Assembly (NCBI RefSeq): GCF_017744095.1
Contig: NZ_JAGHQX010000001.1
Span: 248,001 to 312,000 of the forward strand
Reading direction: 5' to 3'
From: Shimia sp. R10_1
GTDB lineage: Bacteria; Pseudomonadota; Alphaproteobacteria; Rhodobacterales; Rhodobacteraceae
DNA: 64,000 bases
Position 1 is the stretch's first letter. Each line of letters starts with the position of its first letter. This document shows, one piece after another, positions 35,042 to 43,896 of the stretch. The notes under the pieces were generated by a model. It did no database searches. It saw only the letters and a list, made by a program, of their open reading frames with translations, and was not told the origin of the DNA. Position numbers and translations under genes: made by a program.

Positions 35042-35746
35042 ATGATCCTTGGTCATATCGGAGCACGGAAAGGCTCCAAAGGGGTTGTTCGCAAGAACTT
35101 CAAAAACTTGTGCGGCAAGCCAATGATCGATTGGTCGCTGGATCAGCTGTTTGAACACCCGATGGTGGATGCGGTGGTCGTATCGACGGATGATGAGGAA
35201 ATGTATGAGCATGCCGTTGCCAAGGGGGCGCTTGAGATTGGGCTGCGGCCTGCGCATCTCGCAACGGATGAGGCGCCCAAATGGGGGGTCTGGCAACATG
35301 CCATGGAGGCAGGGGAAGCTGCGGCGGGCCAGCCTGCCACCGCGTTTCTGGATCTGGATTGCACCTCTCCCATGCGCCAACCTGAGGATATCACCGGTGC
35401 GCTGGAGCTTTTTCTGAAAGAGCAGCCAGACATGGTCATGAGTGTTTGTGAGGCGCGGAAAAATCCCTACTTCAATCTCGTGGAACCGGATGAAACTGGT
35501 GCGCTGCATGTCAGTAAGCCGCTGCCCGGTGGCGTCTGGGCCCGTCAGGCTGCACCGACAGTTTATGAGCACGCGGCGTCGACCTATGTTGTCGCGCCAC
35601 ACTATCTGCGCGATGCAAGAACAATTTACGAAGGGCGGGTGATCCCGTTTGAAATGCCGCCTGAGCGTTGCATTGATATCGATTCCCCCTTTGATTTCAG
35701 ATTGGTAGAGATGCTTCTTCGCGAGTATCTTGAGAGCAAGGGCTGA
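35042..35746 (+). CDS. Acylneuraminate/nonulosonate cytidylyltransferase
   Basis: A 234-residue CMP-sugar synthase of the NeuA/PseF/LegF family, which joins CTP and a nonulosonic acid. The nucleotide-binding start is IGARKGSKGVVRKNFKNL (6-23), followed by DAVVVSTDDEEM, FLDLDCTSPMRQPEDI, and CIDIDSPFDF, which supplies metal-binding aspartates. The size fits the bacterial short form without an esterase domain. GAGGAGAGG lies before the ATG. NeuB and NeuC homologues are encoded on the opposite strand 2-7 kb away, so this supplies the activated sugar for a surface glycan. Neuraminate and legionaminate cannot be told apart. Confidence 0.88.
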   Translation: MILGHIGARKGSKGVVRKNFKNLCGKPMIDWSLDQLFEHPMVDAVVVSTDDEEMYEHAVAKGALEIGLRPAHLATDEAPKWGVWQHAMEAGEAAAGQPATAFLDLDCTSPMRQPEDITGALELFLKEQPDMVMSVCEARKNPYFNLVEPDETGALHVSKPLPGGVWARQAAPTVYEHAASTYVVAPHYLRDARTIYEGRVIPFEMPPERCIDIDSPFDFRLVEMLLREYLESKG

Positions 35747-35759
35747 AGGAGGCCGCAAG

Positions 35760-36551
35760 ATGGACAAACAGTTGGACGGGCGCACGGTATTTATCACAGG
35801 CTCTGGCGGTGTCTTGGGCTCCACTTATGTGCGGCGTATGTTGGAGGTGGGTGCAAAGGTTGTGGCCACCGATCTGCCCGGCGCGCGGGCGGATGCGCTT
35901 AAGGAGACACATGGCGACAACCCGAACTTTGGCTATTACGACTTGAACGTTGGGGTCGAAGAAGAGGTTGTCGAGATCTTCAAACGTGTCATGGCGGATG
36001 GATGGCAGCCCAATGTGGTGCTGAACAACGCGGCCATCACGGGGGAGATGCTGATGGGCGCGGGCAAGCCGTTTCCCGATTTTGCCGATACCACGGTGGA
36101 CGACTTTGAACGCACCATGCGCACCAACCTGACCGGCGCCTTTATGATTGCACGTCAGATGGATCGCGACATCGTGGGCAAATACCCAAGCGCGCTGATC
36201 AATGTGGCCTCGATGTATGCGCTCAATGGCGCGCATCATCCGATTTATGATGGTATGCCGTTCAAGAATTTCTCGGCTTATGGTGTTTCCAAAGCCGGCA
36301 TTCACGGCATGACTGTTTGGCTGGCAGGGTACTGGGCGAAGCGTGACGCCACGGTGAACACGATTTCGCCGGGTGCGGTGTTCAACGGGCATTCCGAGGA
36401 ATTTCAGAAACGCGTCGGCGCGTTGATCATGCAGGATCGCATGGCGCAGCCCGATGAGATCGCGGATGTGATGCTGTTCCTTGCCAGCAAACACGCAGGC
36501 CACATGACCGGTCAGATGGTCAATGTGGATGGGGGTTTCTCGGCGTGGTGA
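35760..36551 (+). CDS. SDR-family oxidoreductase (nonulosonate locus)
   Basis: A 263-residue short-chain dehydrogenase. The NAD(P) motif is TGSGGVLG (13-20), LNNAAITG lies near 88-95, and the catalytic residues are S151, Y174 and K178 (YGVSK). The pairing of a CMP transferase gene with this SDR resembles the ptmB-ptmA pair of Campylobacter flagellar glycosylation. An amino-sugar precursor is the likely substrate, but this is inference. AAGGAGG precedes the ATG at 35760, and its end overlaps the next gene by 4 bp. Confidence 0.85.
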   Translation: MDKQLDGRTVFITGSGGVLGSTYVRRMLEVGAKVVATDLPGARADALKETHGDNPNFGYYDLNVGVEEEVVEIFKRVMADGWQPNVVLNNAAITGEMLMGAGKPFPDFADTTVDDFERTMRTNLTGAFMIARQMDRDIVGKYPSALINVASMYALNGAHHPIYDGMPFKNFSAYGVSKAGIHGMTVWLAGYWAKRDATVNTISPGAVFNGHSEEFQKRVGALIMQDRMAQPDEIADVMLFLASKHAGHMTGQMVNVDGGFSAW

Positions 36552-37480
36552 TCGCCGTCATCGGGGCAGGCTCCATCGGAAAACGCCATGCGGCCAATCT
36601 GGCGGCATTGGGCGAGGCTGTCGAGTTGATTGGGTGGCGCGGGTTTGACCGCGCCGCTTTCGAGGTGCGCAAAGATATCGAGGCGGTGGTGATTGCCACC
36701 TCCACGCCAATCCGGCTGGAGCTGATCGAGATGTGCGCCGCGCGGGATTGGCCGTTTTATGCGGAAAAGCCGCTTGCTTGGCGTGTCGAGCAGGCAGACG
36801 CGATCCATGACGCAGCCACACCTGTTGCGGCACGTTCGATGGTCGGTTTCATGATGCGCTATCACCCGGCGGTGCGGGCGTTGGCAGGGCTTGATCTGAG
36901 CCAGACCTATGGGTTTTCTTTTGAAATTGGCCATGACGTGCGCCAGTGGCGCGAAAACTGGTCTTTTGCCGGAAGCTATGCTGCAGAGCCAGAGGGGGGC
37001 GGGGTTTTGATGGACCTGTGCCACGAAATGGATCTGGCGCTGGCAGTAATGGGACCGCTTGAGCTTTCAGATGTGCGCGCGCTGGCGCATAAGGACTTTG
37101 CGCAGATTGATTTCGCAACACGTGTCGATGTGGTGGCAAAAAGCGGAGCGGTGGGCACCATCTCCATGGACTATGTTTCGCCGGTATCCTTGCGCAAAGC
37201 GGCGCTGCGCGGGGCGGCGCGTATGGTCGACTTGGACTTCCTTGCGCCAAGCTTGTCTGAGGACAAGGGGCAGGGCGCAGAGATCACCCCATATGTGTTT
37301 GAACGCAACGACATGTTCATGGACATGATGCGTGATTTCCTCGCGCTTGCACGTGGTCAGGAGACATCAGGCAATCCGCTGATGCCACGTTTTGACCGGA
37401 TGCGGGACAGCAGCCTGTTGATTGCGCGCGCTTGGGAAGCCCGCCGTATGACGGGCTTTGTGGATATGGACATGTCTTAA
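36548..37480 (+). CDS. Gfo/Idh/MocA-family oxidoreductase
   Basis: A 310-residue NAD-dependent sugar oxidoreductase. It begins with the Rossmann motif IAVIGAGSIGKRHAANL and has the EKPLAW motif near residue 77 that carries the catalytic lysine of the family. VLMDLCHEMDLAL supplies the conserved histidine region. It probably oxidises or reduces a sugar intermediate of the same surface glycan. The start GTG at 36548 overlaps the SDR stop as GTGA; a GTG three bases upstream is an alternative. It ends at a strong terminator shared with the 3' end of convergent neuC. Confidence 0.85.
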   Translation: MIAVIGAGSIGKRHAANLAALGEAVELIGWRGFDRAAFEVRKDIEAVVIATSTPIRLELIEMCAARDWPFYAEKPLAWRVEQADAIHDAATPVAARSMVGFMMRYHPAVRALAGLDLSQTYGFSFEIGHDVRQWRENWSFAGSYAAEPEGGGVLMDLCHEMDLALAVMGPLELSDVRALAHKDFAQIDFATRVDVVAKSGAVGTISMDYVSPVSLRKAALRGAARMVDLDFLAPSLSEDKGQGAEITPYVFERNDMFMDMMRDFLALARGQETSGNPLMPRFDRMRDSSLLIARAWEARRMTGFVDMDMS

Positions 37481-37487
37481 CGGACTG

Positions 37488-37519
37488 GGCCTTTCAGGTG
37501 TTGTCCTGAAAGGCCTTTT
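37488..37519 (+). terminator. Intrinsic terminator overlapping the 3' end of neuC
   Basis: A perfect 11-bp stem, GGCCTTTCAGG (37488-37498) with CCTGAAAGGCC (37505-37515), loop TGTTGT and TTTT after. It ends the plus-strand sugar operon. Because neuC ends at 37494 on the other strand, the stem also encodes the last codons of NeuC. Confidence 0.88.
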
Positions 37520-38615
37520 GCAGACCTTGCCCCCAGAACGTTTCATCGTTCAGAAGCGCGACAAAACGGTCGGCAGAATGACCTTCGCCAAATCCTGTGT
37601 GTGGTGCGTGTGGTTTGCCCCATTGGGTTGCCAAAAAGTCGCGAATGGCAGCGCTGTCTGAGGCGGCACAGGACACCACGGAGCTCGACTGCGCGCGATT
37701 GGTCTGACGGGTGCCGATATCCAATGAGGGCAAGCCGAGGAACGGCGCTTCGCGCACCCCGGCGGAGGAGTTGCCAATCATACAGGCGGCGTTTTTCATA
37801 AGTTCGGAGAAATGGTTAAACCGCATCGATGGATACTGGCGAAAGCGATCTGTTGGCAAAGTTGCCAGTACTTTGAAGATGTCTTCTGATCCCGGGTCAT
37901 TGTTGGGTGCGATGACAAGAAAGTTCTTTCCGGAGGCTTCCAGCTCGGCAAACAAATCCTGTGCCTGCGCACCCATTGTCGCCTGCTCAGAGGTGACTGG
38001 ATGGAAGGTCACAAGGCCGAACTCGTCAAACGGAATGTCGTAGTGCTCTTTGACCTGATCGAGAGTGACACCGGAGGGCCCTGCGTGAAAATCAAGCTCA
38101 GGTGAGCCGATGACATGCACGGCAGCCTCAGGCTCCCCCATCGCCATCACGCGGTTCTTGGCGGCATCAGAGCTCACAAAATGATGGCTGGAGAGCTTGG
38201 TGTTGCAGTGGCGATAAATCTCATCAATGGTGCCGGAGACCTCACCACCTTCGATATGCGCGCAAGGAATGTAGTTCGTGGCGGCCACCAAAGCGCCAGC
38301 CAGCGCTTCGATGCGATCCCCATGCACCACAACCAGATCAGGATTGGTTTCGGTGATGTAGTCCGAAAACCCAATCACGGTTTTTGCCAAGATGATATCT
38401 TGGGGATCCCCGGGACGCTGGTTGAGATATTCATGTTTTGTCACACCGGCCATACGGTGGACTTCCAGTTTGGTCATGCCGTAGCGCGCCAGCATATGCA
38501 TGCCGGTGATGAAAAACGTCACCTTGAAACCTGCATCACGGGCGGCAATCGCAAGTGGTTCCAGCTTGCCGAAATCGGCACGCGTTCCGGTGAGGAAGAG
38601 TAAGGAGCGGGTCAT
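37494..38615 (-). CDS. neuC: UDP-N-acetylglucosamine 2-epimerase (hydrolysing), NeuC type
   Basis: A 373-residue hydrolysing epimerase that makes N-acetylmannosamine (or the matching legionaminate precursor) from UDP-sugar. Motifs are GTRADFGKLEPL (10-21), VVVHGDRIEALAGA, HIEGGEVSGTIDE near 120-132, and MIGNSSAGVREAPFLG, with residues expected for UDP binding. It overlaps the pyruvyl transferase gene by 4 bp (ATGA) and is last in the five-gene minus-strand operon with neuB. Confidence 0.92.
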   Translation of the reverse strand: MTRSLLFLTGTRADFGKLEPLAIAARDAGFKVTFFITGMHMLARYGMTKLEVHRMAGVTKHEYLNQRPGDPQDIILAKTVIGFSDYITETNPDLVVVHGDRIEALAGALVAATNYIPCAHIEGGEVSGTIDEIYRHCNTKLSSHHFVSSDAAKNRVMAMGEPEAAVHVIGSPELDFHAGPSGVTLDQVKEHYDIPFDEFGLVTFHPVTSEQATMGAQAQDLFAELEASGKNFLVIAPNNDPGSEDIFKVLATLPTDRFRQYPSMRFNHFSELMKNAACMIGNSSAGVREAPFLGLPSLDIGTRQTNRAQSSSVVSCAASDSAAIRDFLATQWGKPHAPHTGFGEGHSADRFVALLNDETFWGQGLQKAFQDNT

Positions 38616-39373
38616 TTGGTGACCTCTGTTATGATTGCATCGACCTTGTTTTTAAAGGCGTATGTTGCGTCTCTACAGGTGGTTAGCATTTCTGGAGCGG
38701 CGATTCCGGTGTTCAGTTTTTCTTTCCAATTTCTCGGTGTCGCATAAGCCGGCTTGAAGCGATAGCCATAAAACTTGTTGGAAAACGGTACGCAAATTGT
38801 TTTACGCCCCATTAGAAGAGACCAATAGACGCCGTGATAAGAGTTGGAGACAACGGTCTTGCCACTGGCAATGAATGCAAGCGCCTCTTCTAGTGAGCCG
38901 CAATTATTTGACAGTTTGGGCATCTCATCTGGTATGGCAAGTTTCTGTTTTTCTGTTTTGCCGCCATGAAAGTAAAACACTATGTCGTGCTCAGGTTCCT
39001 TAGCGGTATCAAACAGCGGTGACATACAACTCGCACAAGGGGCATAGTCATAGCGCGTGTCACCCCAGTCGCGGCTTCCAACGAGATCACATAAATTGCG
39101 CGCACGAGCGTACTTGCGTGAGATCGGGAAAGTTTGGCGTGTGCCCACACCCCAGGCAATATGTTTGACGCCATCATGCTTTAGAATGCCTGCTTCATCA
39201 GCGAGCCCGCCAAATATCTTGCCTCCGCCATAAATCCCAATTTTGTATTCAGGACTTGGTGTGCGCAGATCTTTGGCTTGTGCATCCTTCCAATCAAAAT
39301 AGTCAAACGGACTGCATTTAGCATCTCCGACGTTGTTTGTATCGCGCAGGTGCTGAAACATCAAAGCTGGCAT
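38612..39373 (-). CDS. Polysaccharide pyruvyl transferase family protein
   Basis: A 253-residue protein of the CsaB/WcaK-like family. The start LRDTNNVGDAKCSPFDYF, the GIYGGGKIFGG loop, and NSYHGVYWSLLMGRKTICVP in the C-terminal half are typical. The family adds ketal pyruvate to sugars, though many members act on other donors. At 253 residues it is shorter than most. It lies between GT92 and neuC with 3-bp spacing and a 4-bp overlap, and likely modifies the glycan made here. Confidence 0.82.
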   Translation of the reverse strand: MPALMFQHLRDTNNVGDAKCSPFDYFDWKDAQAKDLRTPSPEYKIGIYGGGKIFGGLADEAGILKHDGVKHIAWGVGTRQTFPISRKYARARNLCDLVGSRDWGDTRYDYAPCASCMSPLFDTAKEPEHDIVFYFHGGKTEKQKLAIPDEMPKLSNNCGSLEEALAFIASGKTVVSNSYHGVYWSLLMGRKTICVPFSNKFYGYRFKPAYATPRNWKEKLNTGIAAPEMLTTCRDATYAFKNKVDAIITEVTK

Positions 39374-39376
39374 GTA

Positions 39377-40312
39377 TTAACCTCGAAATGTGTCTGCGAA
39401 TTGGTTTGCATCGAAGATGCCATGACGCGAAAGGAAATCCAAAGCGGACGTATCGGAGACTGGTTCAGCCTCGATCAACTTCTGCTTTTCCCGAAGGGAT
39501 CTCGAGCGCGTGTCATTTGAGACACCTGAAACTGCGCCACGATTGATCTTTTCTTCTGTGTCTTGCTGAGACAGCAGGTAGTAGTGATTAAGCTGCAAGA
39601 CATCATTGGTAACAAAACTCTCGGATTTACGAGTTTTATTGGATGCAGTGCGACCCAGGGTATTGGCTGAGTTTTTTCCCATAGAGACCGTTTCAAATTT
39701 GTGCACGCTGACCTTTGTTACCTGACATGGGTCTATGATGCATTTGAAGTTGAGCAGTGGACCTGATTGATGCCGCGCCCGTTCTGTGTATCCGAATGGA
39801 ATGGGGGTTGTTGTGGGCGATTGGTGTCCGTTGTGGCCAAACATGACCCAAGGCAAAGAGATATTGCTGTGCGCCTCCAGCGGCTTGAGGGCGTCCTCAA
39901 TTGTCAGAGTGTCCTTGGGCACTATGTATTCATCAAGGTCTATCATGCTCATCCAGCGAAACCTCTCCCCAAAGGTGCTTATTGCATGGCAATATGCGAG
40001 AATCTGGCGAGGCAGAACCATTGCTGGAGACGAGGTTTCAGTGTGTAACTGCCAAGGGATAACTGTGACTTTTAATCCGCTAAATTTACTTGCAATTTCT
40101 GCGGTCCGATCAGTGGACTTGTTGTCGTAGAGAATGACTTCTCGCACGCCTGCGAGAGCGTGGAATGTTAGCCAGTCAGCAATACGTTTTTCTTCATTTT
40201 TGGCAATCGTGACCAACGCCACACCATGTCGTCCGGCAGCTGCCATCGGTGGTTTTATTGAAATGCGTGAAGCGCGGCCTTTTTTGCGCGGCTTTGAAAA
40301 AAACCACTTCAT
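39377..40312 (-). CDS. Glycosyltransferase family 92/2-like protein
   Basis: A 311-residue GT-A fold glycosyltransferase. It has the N-terminal TIAKNEEKRIADWLTFHALAG block, ILYDNKSTDRTAEIA near 60-74, and the metal-binding DLDEYIVP (125-132). HKFETVSMG follows. This pattern fits GT92 (DUF23-like) enzymes that extend surface glycans. The ATG overlaps the stop of the KpsS-like gene by one base (TAATG). The frame is open further upstream within that gene, but such a start is unlikely. Confidence 0.83.
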   Translation of the reverse strand: MKWFFSKPRKKGRASRISIKPPMAAAGRHGVALVTIAKNEEKRIADWLTFHALAGVREVILYDNKSTDRTAEIASKFSGLKVTVIPWQLHTETSSPAMVLPRQILAYCHAISTFGERFRWMSMIDLDEYIVPKDTLTIEDALKPLEAHSNISLPWVMFGHNGHQSPTTTPIPFGYTERARHQSGPLLNFKCIIDPCQVTKVSVHKFETVSMGKNSANTLGRTASNKTRKSESFVTNDVLQLNHYYLLSQQDTEEKINRGAVSGVSNDTRSRSLREKQKLIEAEPVSDTSALDFLSRHGIFDANQFADTFRG

Positions 40313-41427
40313 TAGGGTGCCTGCCAGATATCGCGGTTGCCGTCGGAATTCAGACGTTCTGCGATCAGGGAAAACTGATCGTCGCGGTCCATCTTGGGGT
40401 AATAGCACTGATCAAGAAAAGACATGAAAGCGTCGCGTGCCTCTTTGGAATAAGAAAACTGTTCAGGCGCGGCAAAGAGCGCCTTAAGGGTGGCGGTGTC
40501 TTTTGCCTGCTGCGCCACGCCGTCTATCGCCCAGTAGCATTCACCGCAGGCCACCACCGGTTTGTCATAAAACATCGCCTCAAGTCCGACGGAGGAATTG
40601 ACCGTCACCACCCCTCGGCTGGCAGCGACCTGCGAAAACGTGTCATTGGCATTGTCCAGAAAGACTTTGCCGGGCAGGGCGTTTTGGATTTGGGCGGCGA
40701 ATGACTCTGGTGCTGTTGGATGCTCCTTTATGCGGATATGCCACCCTTCAGGTAGTGACTGCGCTGCTTGAGCGACTGCGTCAATCAGCATAGGCACCGT
40801 GGGGAAGTTCCCGCCGAACAGGCGCAGCTGGCTGTCGCCCGGTGTCTGAAGCGCCACGAAGATGAACGGATCACTCAGAGGAGGTGCGTCTAGGTCTTCG
40901 GCGACGCGCAGAGCATTGCGTTGTTTGATCTGACCTTTGATTTCCCGCCAGTCGTGTTTTTGTGCGCCCCCAAACCACCGTTTGTATGGGGCGATGTCGC
41001 GCGGCAGACAGCTGGCGTTGTTTACGCCCTGTGGGTCAACTGTGATCCGCCCTGGGAAAGGCCCCAACTCAAAGAACAGAGTCTTTGCACCGGCGGCCTT
41101 TGCACCCTGCATGAACACACGACGCGTGCCATTCAGTCCATTCCAGCAGACCGCAACTTCGTTGGGACGCTTTCTAAAATAGGCGCGTGCACCATTGTAT
41201 TGCAGCTTCAACAATCTAAGCGTCAAACGCTGTTTCAGACCGCTACCTCCACGATCTTTGGACATAGCCTGTGCCTGACTTGCTTCGCGCTCGGTTTCTG
41301 GCCAATTGCGAAAACTCATAGGCGCAAGCCTCAGCCAGTTGATACGACCACCTGATGATAGCAGTCGCTCAATTTTCGCGCGCTTGTCTTTGCGCGGATC
41401 AAGACAGGTAAATTGGAAGCCGCCCAT
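40312..41427 (-). CDS. Capsular polysaccharide biosynthesis/export protein, KpsS-like
   Basis: A 371-residue protein of the capsule synthesis family (KpsS/KpsC-type, retaining Kdo transferase-like). WHIRIKEHPTAPESF near 250-264 and VVTVNSSVGLEAMFYDKPVVACG near 290 are the family's characteristic blocks, and VALQTPGDSQLRLFG starts the C-terminal half. It likely attaches a sugar to the glycan or its lipid anchor. It follows neuB by 6 bp. Confidence 0.82.
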   Translation of the reverse strand: MGGFQFTCLDPRKDKRAKIERLLSSGGRINWLRLAPMSFRNWPETEREASQAQAMSKDRGGSGLKQRLTLRLLKLQYNGARAYFRKRPNEVAVCWNGLNGTRRVFMQGAKAAGAKTLFFELGPFPGRITVDPQGVNNASCLPRDIAPYKRWFGGAQKHDWREIKGQIKQRNALRVAEDLDAPPLSDPFIFVALQTPGDSQLRLFGGNFPTVPMLIDAVAQAAQSLPEGWHIRIKEHPTAPESFAAQIQNALPGKVFLDNANDTFSQVAASRGVVTVNSSVGLEAMFYDKPVVACGECYWAIDGVAQQAKDTATLKALFAAPEQFSYSKEARDAFMSFLDQCYYPKMDRDDQFSLIAERLNSDGNRDIWQAP

Positions 41428-41433
41428 CTGGCC

Positions 41434-42465
41434 TCATCCCTCCAAATCTTCCCACTTGAGCTGCGTGTTTCGTGTCACCGCCTTGGTGAGTGTTTTGCCA
41501 ACCACTTTATCAAAGTCGTAGCCGGGAATTTCGCCGGAGCCCGGGCGGCGGGCCCAGATGTCTTGTTCGGTGATCACATGGCCTGCGGGCAGGTCTTTGT
41601 CTGCGACAACAGAGGCGCGGGCGAAAGCGTAGACGGGTTCTTCGGCCTCAGTGCGTTGTTTTGGATTGTTGGCGGCGATCCAGATTTCACGGGAACGTTC
41701 GATCAGGAAGCGAAGTTCCGAGGGATCCATCGAGTTGATGATATCGGGGCCCTGACGGTAGCGGGTGTCGGTATAATGACGCTCCAGAATACATGCCCCA
41801 AGCGCCACAGAGGCCAGTGCCATTTCCGGGCCGATGGAGTGATCCGAAAAGCCCACAACCGCGTTTGGGAAGGCCTCTTTCAGATCGGTTACGCCGCGCA
41901 AAGAAACGATTTCAGGCGGGGACGGGTATAGGTTGGTGCATTCCAGCAGGGCATATTCGACGCCGGCCTCTTCCAGGATGGCGACAGAGCGCTGCATGGT
42001 TTCGATGGTCTGCATGCCGGTGGACATGATGACCGGTTTGCCAAAGGACGCGATGTGGCGGATCAGGGGCAGGTTGTCGGCTTCGCCAGAGCCGATCTTG
42101 AATGCAGGCACATTGGCTTCGGCAAGAAAATCGGCAGCTTTGCGCGAAAACGGTGTGGAGATAAAGATCATGCCGAGCTCTTCGGTATAGCGCATGAGCT
42201 CCAATTCATCTTCGGCGGACAGCGCGCATTGCTCCATCACTTCCCAGATCGACACATCTGCGTTTGGCGGGAAGATCTGCTTGGCTTCTTCGGTCATTTC
42301 ATCATCCACAAAGTGGGTCTGATGTTTGACCATTTCACAGCCGGACAGGGCAGCAAGGCGCACCATCTCTTTGGCCACGGCAAGATCGCCGCCATGATTG
42401 ATACCGATCTCTGCGATCACGAGAGGCGGGTGATTGGGGCCAATGTCTCGGTTTCCAATACGCAT
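41434..42465 (-). CDS. neuB: N-acetylneuraminate/legionaminate synthase
   Basis: A 343-residue NeuB protein, which condenses phosphoenolpyruvate with an N-acetylhexosamine to form a nine-carbon sugar acid. The TIM barrel begins LVIAEIGINHGGDLAVAKEM (15-34) and includes FKIGSGEADNLPLI, VIMSTGMQTIE, VVGFSDHSIG and ILERHYTDTR. The C-terminal 60 residues form the SAF antifreeze-like domain (ARASVVADKDLPAGHVI). It is first in the minus-strand operon neuB-KpsS-like-GT92-pyruvyl transferase-neuC. Confidence 0.93.
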   Translation of the reverse strand: MRIGNRDIGPNHPPLVIAEIGINHGGDLAVAKEMVRLAALSGCEMVKHQTHFVDDEMTEEAKQIFPPNADVSIWEVMEQCALSAEDELELMRYTEELGMIFISTPFSRKAADFLAEANVPAFKIGSGEADNLPLIRHIASFGKPVIMSTGMQTIETMQRSVAILEEAGVEYALLECTNLYPSPPEIVSLRGVTDLKEAFPNAVVGFSDHSIGPEMALASVALGACILERHYTDTRYRQGPDIINSMDPSELRFLIERSREIWIAANNPKQRTEAEEPVYAFARASVVADKDLPAGHVITEQDIWARRPGSGEIPGYDFDKVVGKTLTKAVTRNTQLKWEDLEG

Positions 42466-42552
42466 AACGCTTCCTTTTATCTGTCTTTTCTGTCGCAGGA
42501 CTTTGGTTTTGACTGCTATCGCCTTCGGCGTCAGGTGTAAAGCTGAGCCGGC

Positions 42553-43857
42553 CTAGCGGCCCAGCACCAGATCCGCCCGCAAGCCACCCAGCGTTGTGCT
42601 TTCACCTAGTCTTAAAATGCCGCCATGGGCGCGCGCCACATCGGCTGCGATGGAGAGGCCAAGACCGACCCCCATGCCTTTGTTTTGGTTGCGTGCTGGC
42701 TCAAGCCGGGCAAAGGGTTTGAGCGCTTCCTCATAGTTTTCAGGCGAAATACCGGGGCCATCATCCTCGACACGGATGCGCAGGTATTTGTCGGTCATTT
42801 CGACGGAGACGTCAGCCCGCGACCCATAGCGGATTGCGTTGCCAATGAGGTTGTCCACGGCGCGGCGCACACTGGCGGAGCGTAGCGGAATTTCTTCACC
42901 GTCATCGCAGGTGTGCAATGTCACGTCTGCGCCGCTGCGAGTGTAGCCGCTGACGATGTTTTGCACGAGCTCGACGGGGTCGGTCGCTTCGCTTTCATCT
43001 GCATAAACTCCTCGGGCGAAATCGAGGAAGGCATCCAGCATGCGCTGCATTTCCTCGACATCTTTCTCCAGCGGTTCCCGATCTTCATCATCGAGCAGCG
43101 ACAAACCCAGTTTGAAACGGGTGAGGGGGGTGCGCAGGTCATGACTGACACCTGACAGCATTAGGGTACGTTGTTCGATCTGGCGTTCAATACGGGCGCG
43201 CATGTCCAAGAAGGCATTGCCTGCAGCGCGCACTTCTGTGGCGCCACGCGGCGAATACGGCAGCGAATGGCCGCGTCCAAACGCCTCTGCAGCCACGGCC
43301 AAGCGTTTGATTGGCCGCAGTTGGTTGCGCAAATAGAGATAGGCAACAAAGGTCAGCAAAGCGCCAAATACCAGCATATTCACAAAGAGCTGGTGAGAGT
43401 TGGCCGCAGACACGCGATTGCGGTCAAAGATAAGCTTTATCAGGCCATGGGCCGTATCCAAATTGAGAATGACGATGCGGTCATCTTCCAGCTCAACCGC
43501 GCGCACGCTGGGAAGCAGCAGCTTGAAATCTCGCGTCATTATGATGCCCGAGAAATCGTACCAAAGTCGCGTGTCCTTTGTGGCAAGGCGCTCGGGCTGG
43601 ATCAGCACAATTTTCAGCGTTTCCAGAACCGTTGGCAGCGCGTCGGGTTGGCTTTCCTGCACGTCCAGTGCTTCAAGCACCAGTTGAACTTCACGCACGG
43701 TCGCGCGTGTCATCTGCTCTGTCACCCCTTCAAAGTGTCTGCTCACAAGCACAAACGACACCACAACCTGCAGGAGTACGACTGGCAGGATCAAGATCAT
43801 GGCGGCGCGGCCGTAGAGACTGCGCGGCAGATATCGTTTGAGCCAGCGAAAAAACAT
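42553..43857 (-). CDS. EnvZ-type sensor histidine kinase (orphan)
   Basis: A 434-residue membrane sensor kinase. Two transmembrane segments (about 18-38 and 150-170) flank a periplasmic domain of some 110 residues. A HAMP domain, the H box GVSHDLRTPLTRFKL with the phosphorylated histidine near 237, the N box DNLIGNAIRYGS, G1 VEDDGPGIS and G2 GMGVGLGLSI follow. It resembles EnvZ-type kinases of the OmpR class. No response regulator gene is beside it, so its partner is encoded elsewhere. AAGGTG precedes the ATG. It diverges from the MBL hydrolase gene with only 39 bp between starts. Confidence 0.88.
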   Translation of the reverse strand: MFFRWLKRYLPRSLYGRAAMILILPVVLLQVVVSFVLVSRHFEGVTEQMTRATVREVQLVLEALDVQESQPDALPTVLETLKIVLIQPERLATKDTRLWYDFSGIIMTRDFKLLLPSVRAVELEDDRIVILNLDTAHGLIKLIFDRNRVSAANSHQLFVNMLVFGALLTFVAYLYLRNQLRPIKRLAVAAEAFGRGHSLPYSPRGATEVRAAGNAFLDMRARIERQIEQRTLMLSGVSHDLRTPLTRFKLGLSLLDDEDREPLEKDVEEMQRMLDAFLDFARGVYADESEATDPVELVQNIVSGYTRSGADVTLHTCDDGEEIPLRSASVRRAVDNLIGNAIRYGSRADVSVEMTDKYLRIRVEDDGPGISPENYEEALKPFARLEPARNQNKGMGVGLGLSIAADVARAHGGILRLGESTTLGGLRADLVLGR

Positions 43858-43896
43858 GCCTACACCTTGGTCATTGACACTCCCGAGAGGACGACC

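Noticed and set aside
34856-35824. N-terminal extension of the LpxL-like frame to 625 codons
   Set aside because: The extra part lies antisense to the cytidylyltransferase gene; the family start is at 34855.
43171-43896. N-terminal extension of the MBL hydrolase frame
   Set aside because: It runs antisense to the sensor kinase; the protein family begins at 43897.
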